Assembly: GCF_000092245.1 (NCBI RefSeq)
Contig: NC_014166.1
Span: 372,001 to 436,000 of the forward strand
DNA length: 64,000 nucleotides
Origin: Arcobacter nitrofigilis DSM 7299
Lineage (GTDB): Bacteria > Campylobacterota > Campylobacteria > Campylobacterales > Arcobacteraceae
Direction: 5' to 3'
A model generated the notes under the pieces. It was given only the letters and a program-made list of their open reading frames with translations, had not been told where the DNA came from and ran no database searches. The position numbers and the translations under genes were made by a program. This document shows, piece by piece, positions 43,205 to 51,564 of the stretch; the first letter of the stretch is position 1; each line of letters starts with the position of its first letter.

Positions 43205-45007
43205 ATGAAAATAAAAAACAAATCGCCAAAAGAATTAGAAGAAATTAGTCAAAAAATTAGAGATAGAATAATAGATGTTGTATCTAGAAAAGGTGGACAT
43301 TTTTCTTCAACTCTTGGTGCAGTTGAACTCACCGTTGGTATGCATTATGTTTTTGATTCAAGTAAAGATCCCTTTATTTTTGATGTATCTCATCAATGTT
43401 ATCCCCACAAGCTTATAACTGGTAGATGGGAAGAGTTTGAAACTATTAGACAATTTAATGGTCTTAGTGGTTTTACAAAACCAAAAGAGAGTGATGCTGA
43501 TTATTTTGTAGCAGGGCATAGTTCTACTTCTCTTTCCCTAGCTGTAGGTGCAGCTAAAGCTATCAAACTAAAAAAAGAAGATAGAGTGCCAGTTGTTATG
43601 ATTGGTGATGGTTCTATGACTGCTGGAATGGTTTATGAAGCACTAAACGAAATAGGTGATTTAAAACTCCCTATGGTAATTATCTTAAATGATAATGAGA
43701 TGTCAATAGCAAAACCAATTGGTGCGATTTCTAAGTACTTATCTAAGTTATTAGCTGGAAAATATTATCAAGGTTTTAAAACAAAAGTTGATAAATTTAT
43801 AAAAAATAATATGCCAGAAGGTACAACATATATAGCTAAAAGAATGGAAGAAGCTATGAAGTTAATCACTCCTGGAATTTTGTTTGAAGAGATGGGTGTT
43901 GATTATATTGGACCCATTGATGGACATGATATAAAAGAAGTAATTGAAACTTTAGAAATAGCAAAAGCTATGAAAAAACCAGTTATCGTTCATGCACATA
44001 CTGTAAAAGGAAAAGGTTATAAAATAGCTGAAGGTCAACATGAGTGTTGGCATGGAGTTGGCCCTTTTAATGTGGAAGATGGAGCATTTGTAAAAAAAGA
44101 AGCACCAAAATCAGCAACTGCTGTTTTTGCTGATGCTTTATTAGACCTAGCTTCAAAACATGAAAATGTAGTTGGAGTAACAGCTGCAATGCCAAGTGGT
44201 ACAGGTATAGATAAACTTATGAAAGAGTTTCCTGAAAGATTTTGGGATGTTGCAATTGCAGAACAACATGCTATTACTTCAATGGCAGCTATGGCAAAAG
44301 AGGGATTTAAACCTTTTATTACTATTTATTCTACTTTCTTACAAAGAGGATTTGACCAAATTATTCATGATGTATGTTTGATGAGTATGCCAGTTGTATT
44401 TGCTATAGATAGAGCAGGGATAGTTGGAAATGATGGAGAGACACATCAAGGTGCCTTTGATATTTCCTTTTTAAGATTTATTCCAAATATGATTCTATTT
44501 GCCCCAAGATGTAATGAAACTTTAAAATTAGCTCTTGAATTTGCTTATACTTTAAAAAGCCCAAGTGCCATTAGATATCCAAGAGGTGCATTTAAAGAAG
44601 TATGTGCACCAGCTTCACCTTTTGAATTAGGAAAAGCAGAACTTTTAAAAGAGGGAACTTCAAATAAACTTTTTATAGCTTATGGAGCAGGAGTTGGAAG
44701 AGCCTGTGAGACAGAAAAACTTCATAGTGAAGATATTGCAATCTTAGATTTAAGATTTGTAAAACCACTAGATAAAGATACTTTAAAAGAGTTAGCTAAA
44801 AAATATGATGATTGGTATATTTTCTCAGACTCACAAAAACAAGGTGGAGTAGGAAGTGCTATTTTAGAGTTTTTAAATGAAGAGAAAGTTTGTGTAAACT
44901 TGACAAGCTTTGAATATGAAGATGATTTTATACCGCATGGGGATACGAAAGTGGTGGAGGAGTCGTTAGGCTTGCTACCTGCTCAACTAGCTGATAGAGT
45001 AAAATAA
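43205..45007 (+). CDS. dxs: 1-deoxy-D-xylulose-5-phosphate synthase
   Basis: 600 residues. Transketolase family: DVSHQCYPHKLITGR, thiamine-diphosphate motif VMIGDGSMTAGMVYEALN...LNDNEMS, pyrimidine-binding AIAEQHAITSMAAMA, and DRAGIVGNDGETHQGAFD. It feeds the MEP isoprenoid route as well as thiamine and PLP. In Campylobacter jejuni fliF-fliG-fliH lie between hisC and dxs; here the gap is 13 bp. A palindromic element begins at its stop codon. Confidence 0.95.
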   Translation: MKIKNKSPKELEEISQKIRDRIIDVVSRKGGHFSSTLGAVELTVGMHYVFDSSKDPFIFDVSHQCYPHKLITGRWEEFETIRQFNGLSGFTKPKESDADYFVAGHSSTSLSLAVGAAKAIKLKKEDRVPVVMIGDGSMTAGMVYEALNEIGDLKLPMVIILNDNEMSIAKPIGAISKYLSKLLAGKYYQGFKTKVDKFIKNNMPEGTTYIAKRMEEAMKLITPGILFEEMGVDYIGPIDGHDIKEVIETLEIAKAMKKPVIVHAHTVKGKGYKIAEGQHECWHGVGPFNVEDGAFVKKEAPKSATAVFADALLDLASKHENVVGVTAAMPSGTGIDKLMKEFPERFWDVAIAEQHAITSMAAMAKEGFKPFITIYSTFLQRGFDQIIHDVCLMSMPVVFAIDRAGIVGNDGETHQGAFDISFLRFIPNMILFAPRCNETLKLALEFAYTLKSPSAIRYPRGAFKEVCAPASPFELGKAELLKEGTSNKLFIAYGAGVGRACETEKLHSEDIAILDLRFVKPLDKDTLKELAKKYDDWYIFSDSQKQGGVGSAILEFLNEEKVCVNLTSFEYEDDFIPHGDTKVVEESLGLLPAQLADRVK

Positions 45008-45123
45008 AACAGCATATTTTACCTCTATCTGCGTTGTCGAATTTTTTTACTCAGTCACTTACTTGTAGTAAGCTCCTTCACAAAAAACTTCTCCGCCTTG
45101 ATATAGAAAAAATCTACTATTTT
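45006..45123. repeat. Long intergenic palindromic element, copy B
   Basis: The same architecture as copy A at 38.8 kb. Outer arms 45006-45029 and 45100-45123 pair at about 18 of 24 positions. Inner arms lie near 45039-45048 and 45081-45090. A terminal hairpin CTTAC-TTGTA-GTAAG lies at 45058-45072. The conserved blocks CTGCGTTGTC (from 45029) and CTCCGCCTTGA (45091-45101) are kept, while both arm pairs differ in sequence from copy A yet remain complementary. Confidence 0.75.
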
Positions 45124-45198
45124 CTTTTACCCTATCTTTGGTATACTTTTTGTTAAGAAATATAATAAGAAATTTCGTATCAAAATAAGTAGGTATAA

Positions 45199-45357
45199 AT
45201 GAAAATCTTATTTAATAGCATAATTATTATTTTAGGGTTTATTATTTTATTTAATGAAATATTTATTCCAGATAATCTTTTTTATTCTTACAAGTTGTTA
45301 GGTATACCTTTTATTGGCTTTGGTTTTATTAATTTAAAAAAAGAGTTAAAGGATTAA
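45199..45357 (+). CDS. 52-residue membrane protein
   Basis: ATG with AAGTAGG 6 nt upstream. The protein has two hydrophobic stretches (IIIILGFIILFNEIFI and LLGIPFIGFGFINL) and a basic tail ending KKELKD. AAAGGA at its end could serve the next small frame 2 bp further on. No family is recognised. Confidence 0.5.
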   Translation: MKILFNSIIIILGFIILFNEIFIPDNLFYSYKLLGIPFIGFGFINLKKELKD

Positions 45358-45359
45358 AT

Positions 45360-45557
45360 ATAGAAGAAAAAAAATTTAAAAAAGCAGGTATCTACTTATT
45401 TGTACCAGTGATAGTTGTTCTTATCAGTAAATACTTTTTTGGTGAATTTATTACAATTTTAGTTTTATTGATTATATTACCAATATATGTATATGGTGCA
45501 TATAAATTGTATGGATATTTAAAAGAACTTGACGACTATAATAAGAGATTCAGATAA
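45360..45557 (+). CDS. 65-residue membrane protein with no standard start codon
   Basis: The frame encodes a lysine-rich start (EEKKFKKAG), two membrane helices (IYLFVPVIVVLIS and FITILVLLIILPIYVYGAY) and a charged tail, a typical small membrane protein layout. Between the upstream stop (45330) and the first helix there is no ATG, GTG or TTG. AAAGGA lies 4 nt before an ATA at 45360. It may start at that rare codon, be coupled to the preceding frame, or be a remnant. Confidence 0.4.
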   Translation: MEEKKFKKAGIYLFVPVIVVLISKYFFGEFITILVLLIILPIYVYGAYKLYGYLKELDDYNKRFR

Positions 45558-45597
45558 TATGGGCGTATGAAACGATTTAAAAAACTTTTAATTTATT

Positions 45598-46146
45598 TTA
45601 ATCCAAAAACACCTTCAATTTCTCCACACAAAGTCCCATTGCCGTACTCTCATATCCTATCACTTCTTTGATATATGGCTTACAAAATCCCTCCACCATA
45701 ATAGCTCCTGCTTTTCCCATCCATTCATTTGAGTCTAAGTAGTTTTGCATATCTTTTTCATCGAACTTTTCGAAGATGTAGGTTGTGATGGATATGTCTA
45801 TTAGTTCTAGGGTTTTGCTTTTGTATTTCATGCAACTTATTACTGAGGTTTGGTTACCACTTTGTAGTTCTAACATTCTTTTGGCGTCGTTTTTGTCTTT
45901 TGCTTTTCTAAGTAGCAGGTTATTTGCAGTAACTACTGAATCAGATACTAAGAGGGGATATTCTTCTATACCATATTTTTTGTATAGTTCATCAAACTTT
46001 CCTAAGGTTGCTTGGTAGGCGAAACTTTTTGGGTTTTGGGTCGTGATTGTGTCTTCATCAAACTCTCCTCCACTTTGGATGAACTCAATATTATGAGCTT
46101 TTAGAATCTTAGCTCTAGTGGGTGATTTTGAACCTAATCTTATCAA
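45598..46146 (-). CDS. maf: Maf-family nucleotide pyrophosphatase
   Basis: 182 residues from a TTG start with AAAAAGGAAG just upstream. The Maf signature is LGSKSPTRAKILKAH, followed by SFAYQATLGKFDELYKKY, VSDSVVTANN and MEGFCKPYIKEVIGYESTAMGLCVEKL-type C-terminal blocks. Maf proteins hydrolyse non-canonical or modified nucleoside triphosphates. It is divergent from the transporter gene at 46186, leaving only a 39-bp shared promoter region. Confidence 0.87.
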   Translation of the reverse strand: MIRLGSKSPTRAKILKAHNIEFIQSGGEFDEDTITTQNPKSFAYQATLGKFDELYKKYGIEEYPLLVSDSVVTANNLLLRKAKDKNDAKRMLELQSGNQTSVISCMKYKSKTLELIDISITTYIFEKFDEKDMQNYLDSNEWMGKAGAIMVEGFCKPYIKEVIGYESTAMGLCVEKLKVFLD

Positions 46147-46185
46147 TAAACTTCCTTTTTAATTCAATTATGATATTTTACGCAA

Positions 46186-47358
46186 ATGAAACAAAATATT
46201 AAATATAACTTACCAAAAGGTTTCGTTTTTATACTTGCAATGTTGGGTTCAATTACTCCTCTTGCTATTGATGTATATCTTCCAGCTTTTAAAAATATTG
46301 CAAATTATTTTTATACTTCTATTGATGAAGTTGAAATTACTTTAAGTGTGTACTTATTGGGTTTTTCTCTTGGACAATTAATTGGTGGTCCCTTATCTGA
46401 TAGATATGGAAGAAAGATTTTTATATTTACAGGTTTATGTATATATATTACTTTTTCTTTATTGATATCCCAAGCTTCATCTATCCATGAACTTTGGACT
46501 TTTAGATTTTTTCAAGCTATTGGTGGTGGCTTTGCTGTTGTAAATACAAATGCTATTATTAGAGATATTTACCATGGAAAAGAATCAGCAAGAGTATTTT
46601 CTATCATCTCTATGATTATGATGGTGGCACCTATGATTGCCCCTATTATTGGAACTACGATTTTAAGTTTTTATTCGTGGAAGTATATCTTTATATTTTT
46701 AGCTATTTATACATTTTGTATAATTTATTTTATTACAAAATTACCAGAGACTTCGCCTAAAACAAAAAACAAAAATATCTTTAAAAGTTATGGAAGAATC
46801 TTTTTGAACAAAAAAGCGATACTTCTTATTTTAGCTGGTGGATTTGGTTTTTCTGGGATGTTTGTTTATATTACTAAGTCTTCATTTATTTATATGGATT
46901 ATTTTGGAGTTGATGCAAAATATTTTACATTTTTGTTTGGACTAAATGTATTTACTTTGATTATTTTTAGTAGATTAAATATGCACTTCTTAAAAAAATA
47001 TGCAACCTTTACTTTACTTCGTTTTGGAGTATCTTTACAGTTATTAAGTGCCATAGGTTTATACACTTTTAATGAACATAATACCATAATAAGCGTTGCG
47101 ATTTTTATTATGATATATGTAGGTGCCTTGGGATTTATTTTTGCAAATGCTATTGCTTTGGTTCTTGAAGATTTTGGGGATATAAGTGCTACAACAAACT
47201 CTTTATATGGAGTGATAGGTTTTATTATTGCCTCATTTGTTGGATTTTTAGCAAGTTATTTCCATGATGATACTTTAAGCCCAATATTTATTTTGATGGC
47301 TACTACTTCTACTTTATCATTTCTAATATTACTATATATAAAAAAATTTAAAGTGTGA
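46186..47358 (+). CDS. Bcr/CflA-type MFS drug exporter
   Basis: 390 residues with 12 predicted membrane helices. Drug:H+ antiporter-1 motifs: LPAFKNIANYF, motif A GGPLSDRYGRKIF, and the motif C-like GGGFAVVNTNAIIRDI and MMVAPMIAPIIGTTI that typify Bcr/CflA proteins. The substrate cannot be told. No good ribosome site precedes the first ATG. The next gene starts 3 bp after it. Confidence 0.85.
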   Translation: MKQNIKYNLPKGFVFILAMLGSITPLAIDVYLPAFKNIANYFYTSIDEVEITLSVYLLGFSLGQLIGGPLSDRYGRKIFIFTGLCIYITFSLLISQASSIHELWTFRFFQAIGGGFAVVNTNAIIRDIYHGKESARVFSIISMIMMVAPMIAPIIGTTILSFYSWKYIFIFLAIYTFCIIYFITKLPETSPKTKNKNIFKSYGRIFLNKKAILLILAGGFGFSGMFVYITKSSFIYMDYFGVDAKYFTFLFGLNVFTLIIFSRLNMHFLKKYATFTLLRFGVSLQLLSAIGLYTFNEHNTIISVAIFIMIYVGALGFIFANAIALVLEDFGDISATTNSLYGVIGFIIASFVGFLASYFHDDTLSPIFILMATTSTLSFLILLYIKKFKV

Positions 47359-47361
47359 TTT

Positions 47362-48255
47362 ATGAGATATTATATTTATTTGGTTTTAGCAGTTTTATTT
47401 TGGTCTGGAAATGTTGTTGTAGGGAGATATGTTTCTACAGATATTTCACCCATGGAACTATCATTTTTTAGATGGTTTTTTGTGGTATTGATACTTTCAC
47501 CTTATACTATTAAAAATAGAAAAAGATTAATATCTATATTTAAACAAAATCCACTATTATATTTACTTTGTGGGACCTTGGGTATTAGTGCTTATAATAC
47601 TTTTATTTATTTGGGAGTAGAGCATTTAACAGCTACAAATACTTTATTAATAAACTCTTCAATTCCTATTTTTATAATTATTTTATCTTCAATATTAATA
47701 AATACAAAAATAACAAAACTACAAGGTTTTGGAATATTCCTATCGACTATAGGAGTTATATATTTACTATTAAAAGGTGAATACGAAGCCTTAATGAAAT
47801 TAGAGTTTACAAGATATGATTTGTGGATTATTTTAGCTTGTATTACTTGGGCTATATATTCTATATATTTGAAGTTTAAACCAAAAGATATAAAGCCTTT
47901 AGAGTTTTTATCTATTATTACTTTTATTGGGGTTGTGATACTATTTTTAGTTTGCGTAATATTTGGATTTAAATTTGAGTATGGATTTTTGCATGATGAT
48001 AAATTATTATTTACTTTAATGTATGTATCAATCTTTCCTTCTGTATTGTCATTTTATTTTTGGAACAGTGCAACATATGAAGTTGGAGCTACAAAGGCTG
48101 GTCAATTTATTCATCTGATGCCAGTTTTTGGATTTATTTTGGCATACATATTTTTAAATGAGTCTTTACATCCTTATCATATTGTAGGAATTGCTTTTAT
48201 TGCTACAGGTATTTATTTATCAATCTTTTTTAAAAGGGTTCCAGTTGTTAAATAG
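47362..48255 (+). CDS. EamA/DMT-family permease
   Basis: 297 residues with ten membrane helices made of two EamA repeats (LFWSGNVVVGRYVSTDISPMELSFFRW; TWAIYSIYLKFK). This superfamily exports amino acids or other small metabolites. The substrate is unknown. Its last codons overlap the next gene's start. Confidence 0.87.
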   Translation: MRYYIYLVLAVLFWSGNVVVGRYVSTDISPMELSFFRWFFVVLILSPYTIKNRKRLISIFKQNPLLYLLCGTLGISAYNTFIYLGVEHLTATNTLLINSSIPIFIIILSSILINTKITKLQGFGIFLSTIGVIYLLLKGEYEALMKLEFTRYDLWIILACITWAIYSIYLKFKPKDIKPLEFLSIITFIGVVILFLVCVIFGFKFEYGFLHDDKLLFTLMYVSIFPSVLSFYFWNSATYEVGATKAGQFIHLMPVFGFILAYIFLNESLHPYHIVGIAFIATGIYLSIFFKRVPVVK

Positions 48256-49519
48256 TATTTCTGGAGTATTGATATTTTTATCTTTTCTATTTACAAATAT
48301 TGCATATTTTATAGATAGTAATCTTTTGATTTATGCAAGTTGTTTTGCTTGGATTGCTTTTTTATTACTTTTTATTACCTTAGGTAAAAAGAAGATAATA
48401 GTTACACTTTTAGTTTTAAGTTTATTGTGCTTTTTATTTTCATACATAAAAGGTTTTGATATAAATATTATAAAAGCTTTGAGTATAAATCAGTACCTTC
48501 TTACTTTACTTATAGGAGTTACCTTTTTAAAACTTATTGCCACACCAAAGTTTGAAAAAAAAGCAAAAGTAGAATCAGGTAAAAGCTCTTTTTTTAAAAC
48601 CTATTTAGGAGTGCATCTTTTTGGTTCAGTGATAAATCTTTCATCTTTGATTTTAATAGCAGATAAGATGTATAAAAAAGGTCCACTATCAAAACTACAG
48701 TTAGTAGTACTTACAAGAGCCTTCTCTTCGGATGCTTATTGGTCACCATTTTTTGTAGCCTTTGCAGCTGCTTTAACTTACTTGCCAAACTTTGATAAAT
48801 CAACAATCTTTTTTACTGGAATCATACTTGCTCTTATAGCTTTAATAGTAACTTACTTAGAAGTTGGTAAAAAGTTTGAACTAGAGAGTTTCCAAGGTTA
48901 TCCTATCTCTTTAGAAACACTTTATATTCCAGTATTATTGGTAATATTTATTTTAATTACAAAATATTATGAAGAGAACTTGAAAGTTATTATTTTAGTG
49001 AGTATCTATTCTTTATTATTGACTATTTTTATTTCACTAATAAAAGTAAATTTTACAAAAACACTTCACTTATTTAAACAACACATCACAAGTGATTTAC
49101 CTAAAATGAAGATGGAAATATCACTATTTTTGGTTGCTGGTTTATTTGGTGTTTCTGTAAGTACAATTTTAAATGGATACCATGTAAGCGTTCCATTTAC
49201 GCAGTTTACTTATATAGAAGCAGCAATTACATTATTTACTTTTATAATATTATCTTTTATTGGAATTCATCCTATCATTACTATTGCTGTAATTGCCAGT
49301 TTTTTACTTCAATTCAATCATACTTTGTTGGCAGTTACTTTTTTAATGGCTTGGGCGATTACTGTTTCTTCTTCACCTTTTAGTGGATTAAATCTGACTA
49401 TTCAAGCAAGATATAATGTAGAAGCAAAAGAGGTATTTTTATTAAATCTTCCATTTGTAATAAAGATGTACATAGTTTGCGTAATAGCACTTTATATTTT
49501 AGATAAGTTTATACTATAA
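48245..49519 (+). CDS. Polytopic membrane protein, function unknown
   Basis: 424 residues from a TTG that has AAAAGGG 6 nt upstream, overlapping the previous gene by 11 bp. It has about 11-12 hydrophobic segments. A cytoplasmic-looking stretch (FEKKAKVESGKSSFF) leads into conserved-looking SVINLSSLILIADKMYK, RAFSSDAYWSPFFVAFAAAL and WAITVSSSPFSGLNLTIQARY. The paired serine/proline-rich re-entrant-like segments recall ion-transporter permeases, but I do not recognise the family. Confidence 0.75.
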   Translation: MLNSISGVLIFLSFLFTNIAYFIDSNLLIYASCFAWIAFLLLFITLGKKKIIVTLLVLSLLCFLFSYIKGFDINIIKALSINQYLLTLLIGVTFLKLIATPKFEKKAKVESGKSSFFKTYLGVHLFGSVINLSSLILIADKMYKKGPLSKLQLVVLTRAFSSDAYWSPFFVAFAAALTYLPNFDKSTIFFTGIILALIALIVTYLEVGKKFELESFQGYPISLETLYIPVLLVIFILITKYYEENLKVIILVSIYSLLLTIFISLIKVNFTKTLHLFKQHITSDLPKMKMEISLFLVAGLFGVSVSTILNGYHVSVPFTQFTYIEAAITLFTFIILSFIGIHPIITIAVIASFLLQFNHTLLAVTFLMAWAITVSSSPFSGLNLTIQARYNVEAKEVFLLNLPFVIKMYIVCVIALYILDKFIL

Positions 49520-49591
49520 GATAATATCATACATATTTCATACATAATTTATATACTTAATAAAACTAACAATAAGAAGGGCAAATAAACT

Positions 49592-50521
49592 ATGAGTCTA
49601 TTTTTTTTAATTTTACTAAAAGTATTCCCTATTTATATCAATGTTATTTTGGGATATTTAGCTACAAAATATCTTCATGTAAAAAGAGAATCAATAGCAG
49701 CTCTACTTATTTATATTTTAGGTCCTATTGTAGTTTTTTCAGCAACTTTAAGTGTGAAGATTAACTTTGCAGTTGCTTTTTTACCTATATTTTTATATAT
49801 ATTTTGTTCAGTTTTAGCTTTTGGTTCACTTTATTTGTTTAAAAATTCTTGGTCTGATCCTACAGGAAATATCTTAGCCTTTTCAGCAGGGACAGGAAAT
49901 ACTGGATATTTTGGTATTCCCCTTGCGATTATATTTTTTCCTCCTGCTTTAGCAGATATTTATATTTTTACAGTATTGACTTCTTTATTATATGAAAGTA
50001 CGACAGGTTTTTATGTAACAGCAAAGGGTAATTTTACAGTTTCTCAAGCTTTAAAGAAAATGTCAAAGTTACCAATTCTTTATGCTTTTATTTTAGGAAT
50101 TATATTAAACTTAGTAGGTTTTGAAATACCTCAAGCTATAAGCTCTTATACTGCACAATTCAAAGGTGCTTATGGAATCTTAGGAATGATGATGCTTGGT
50201 ATGGGATTAATTGGTTTAAAAAATAGTGATGATAATTTTGATGTGAAGTTTATCTCTATAGCATTTTTTATGAAATTTATTTTTTGGCCTTTATCAATTG
50301 TAGGATTTATATATTTAGATAAAACATTTTTTATGTTTTTAAATGAAGATTTATATAAAGTTTTATTTCTTTTTGCAATTGTACCTCTTGCTGGTAATAC
50401 GGTAACTCTAGCAGTGTTATTAAATGCTAAACCAGAAAAGGCAAGCTTGGCTGTGTTTTTAAGTACAGTAGTCTCTGTTATAGCAATACCATTATATATA
50501 TTTTGGTATGGAGGGTTTTAA
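49592..50521 (+). CDS. Auxin efflux carrier (AEC)-family transporter
   Basis: 309 residues with about ten membrane helices in two halves of five. Family features are INVILGYLATKYL near the start, GNTGYFGIPLAIIFFP in the middle and PLAGNTVTLAVLLNAKPEKASLAVFLSTVVSVIAIP near the end. Bacterial members move organic acids such as malate or malonate. Its end overlaps the convergent NlpC/P60 gene by 4 bp. Confidence 0.87.
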   Translation: MSLFFLILLKVFPIYINVILGYLATKYLHVKRESIAALLIYILGPIVVFSATLSVKINFAVAFLPIFLYIFCSVLAFGSLYLFKNSWSDPTGNILAFSAGTGNTGYFGIPLAIIFFPPALADIYIFTVLTSLLYESTTGFYVTAKGNFTVSQALKKMSKLPILYAFILGIILNLVGFEIPQAISSYTAQFKGAYGILGMMMLGMGLIGLKNSDDNFDVKFISIAFFMKFIFWPLSIVGFIYLDKTFFMFLNEDLYKVLFLFAIVPLAGNTVTLAVLLNAKPEKASLAVFLSTVVSVIAIPLYIFWYGGF

Positions 50522-51018
50522 TTAGTATTTAAAATTCTTCTTGCTTTCCAATAGTGAGCTCTCCAATATGGATTGGATAAACTAGATATCATCACTCCAT
50601 TTGATGTTGATACATGCATAAAATCACCATGACTTAGATATATTCCCACATGTCTAGAGCCCTTTTTATTTGTGAGAAAAAATACTAAGTCTCCAGTTTT
50701 TAAATCTTTTTTCTTGACACTTTTCCCACTTATTGACTGATAATATGTAGTTCTTGGAATGTTTTTTCTTAATTCTTTTCTATATACATCATAAACTAAA
50801 TATGAACAATCAATTCCACTTCTATCTTGTCCACCATATTTATAACCCACTCCTTGCCATTGTCTATAGTGAGCAAGTAGGGCATCTGAGACATTTATGT
50901 GATTATATGTAGTATTAGTTTTATATGCAGATAGGGGTTTTGTTGGAGTATAAGGATTCTTTGTAGAACAAGCAGTTATAAAAAATAATAAGAAAATTGA
51001 AAAGATTATAGTTCTCAT
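50518..51018 (-). CDS. NlpC/P60 peptidoglycan hydrolase lipoprotein
   Basis: 166 residues from the ATG giving RTIIFSIFLLFFITAC. It has AGGAT upstream and makes a proper lipoprotein signal (lipobox ITAC); an ATG 11 codons earlier would spoil it. The NlpC/P60 domain has the catalytic Cys in SGIDCSYLVYDVY and His in GSRHVGIYLSHGDFMHVS. It is probably a D,L-endopeptidase of cell-wall remodelling, like E. coli MepS. Confidence 0.9.
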   Translation of the reverse strand: MRTIIFSIFLLFFITACSTKNPYTPTKPLSAYKTNTTYNHINVSDALLAHYRQWQGVGYKYGGQDRSGIDCSYLVYDVYRKELRKNIPRTTYYQSISGKSVKKKDLKTGDLVFFLTNKKGSRHVGIYLSHGDFMHVSTSNGVMISSLSNPYWRAHYWKARRILNTN

Positions 51019-51075
51019 GATATATCCTAAAAGAATTATGTAATATATCAAAAAAGAGCTAAAGAGTAAAGAGGA

Positions 51076-51555
51076 TTAAAATCCTCTTAGTGTCACTCCT
51101 ATAAAAATGGCAATAAGGCCTAAGATAATATTTGTAGGTATAAATATTTTTGCAATTGGCTCTAAAGTAGCTTTTGCAAGGGGAAGTTCACCTTTATCAA
51201 AATATTTTTGAGCTTTTATTCTTTTTATATAAATATATATAAAGATTAAAGTCATAACAGTCCAAATAATCTCTTTTGCGATGGCAAAGCTATATAAAGG
51301 AGTTGCTTTTAATTCAAGTCCCAAAATCATCATAATAGCTGTTAATAAAAGAATTAAAATAGCAGGAATAACCATATTAAAAAATCTTTGTAAGTTTTCT
51401 AAGGTTCTTCCTAGTTTGATTTTAGGGTCTTCTATATTTTGCATAGAGTAATGAATCGCAAATCTAATAGCTATCATTCCTCCTACCCATAATACAGCTG
51501 ATACTACATGTAAAAATATAATCATATTTGGCATTGCCAAAAATAACTCTTTCAT
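51076..51555 (-). CDS. CopD-like four-helix membrane protein
   Basis: 159 residues with four membrane helices. The start MIIFLHVVSAVLWVGGMI carries a histidine in the first helix, as in the CopD/DUF4149-type superfamily, many members of which bind haem or copper. A specific role cannot be assigned. It lies 9 bp downstream of alaS in the same direction. Confidence 0.65.
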   Translation of the reverse strand: MKELFLAMPNMIIFLHVVSAVLWVGGMIAIRFAIHYSMQNIEDPKIKLGRTLENLQRFFNMVIPAILILLLTAIMMILGLELKATPLYSFAIAKEIIWTVMTLIFIYIYIKRIKAQKYFDKGELPLAKATLEPIAKIFIPTNIILGLIAIFIGVTLRGF

Positions 51556-51564
51556 TTTAAAGCC

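Noticed and set aside
45567-45671. A short plus-strand frame beginning ATGAAACGA after the small membrane proteins
   Set aside because: Most of it is antisense to the 3' end of maf and no ribosome site precedes it.
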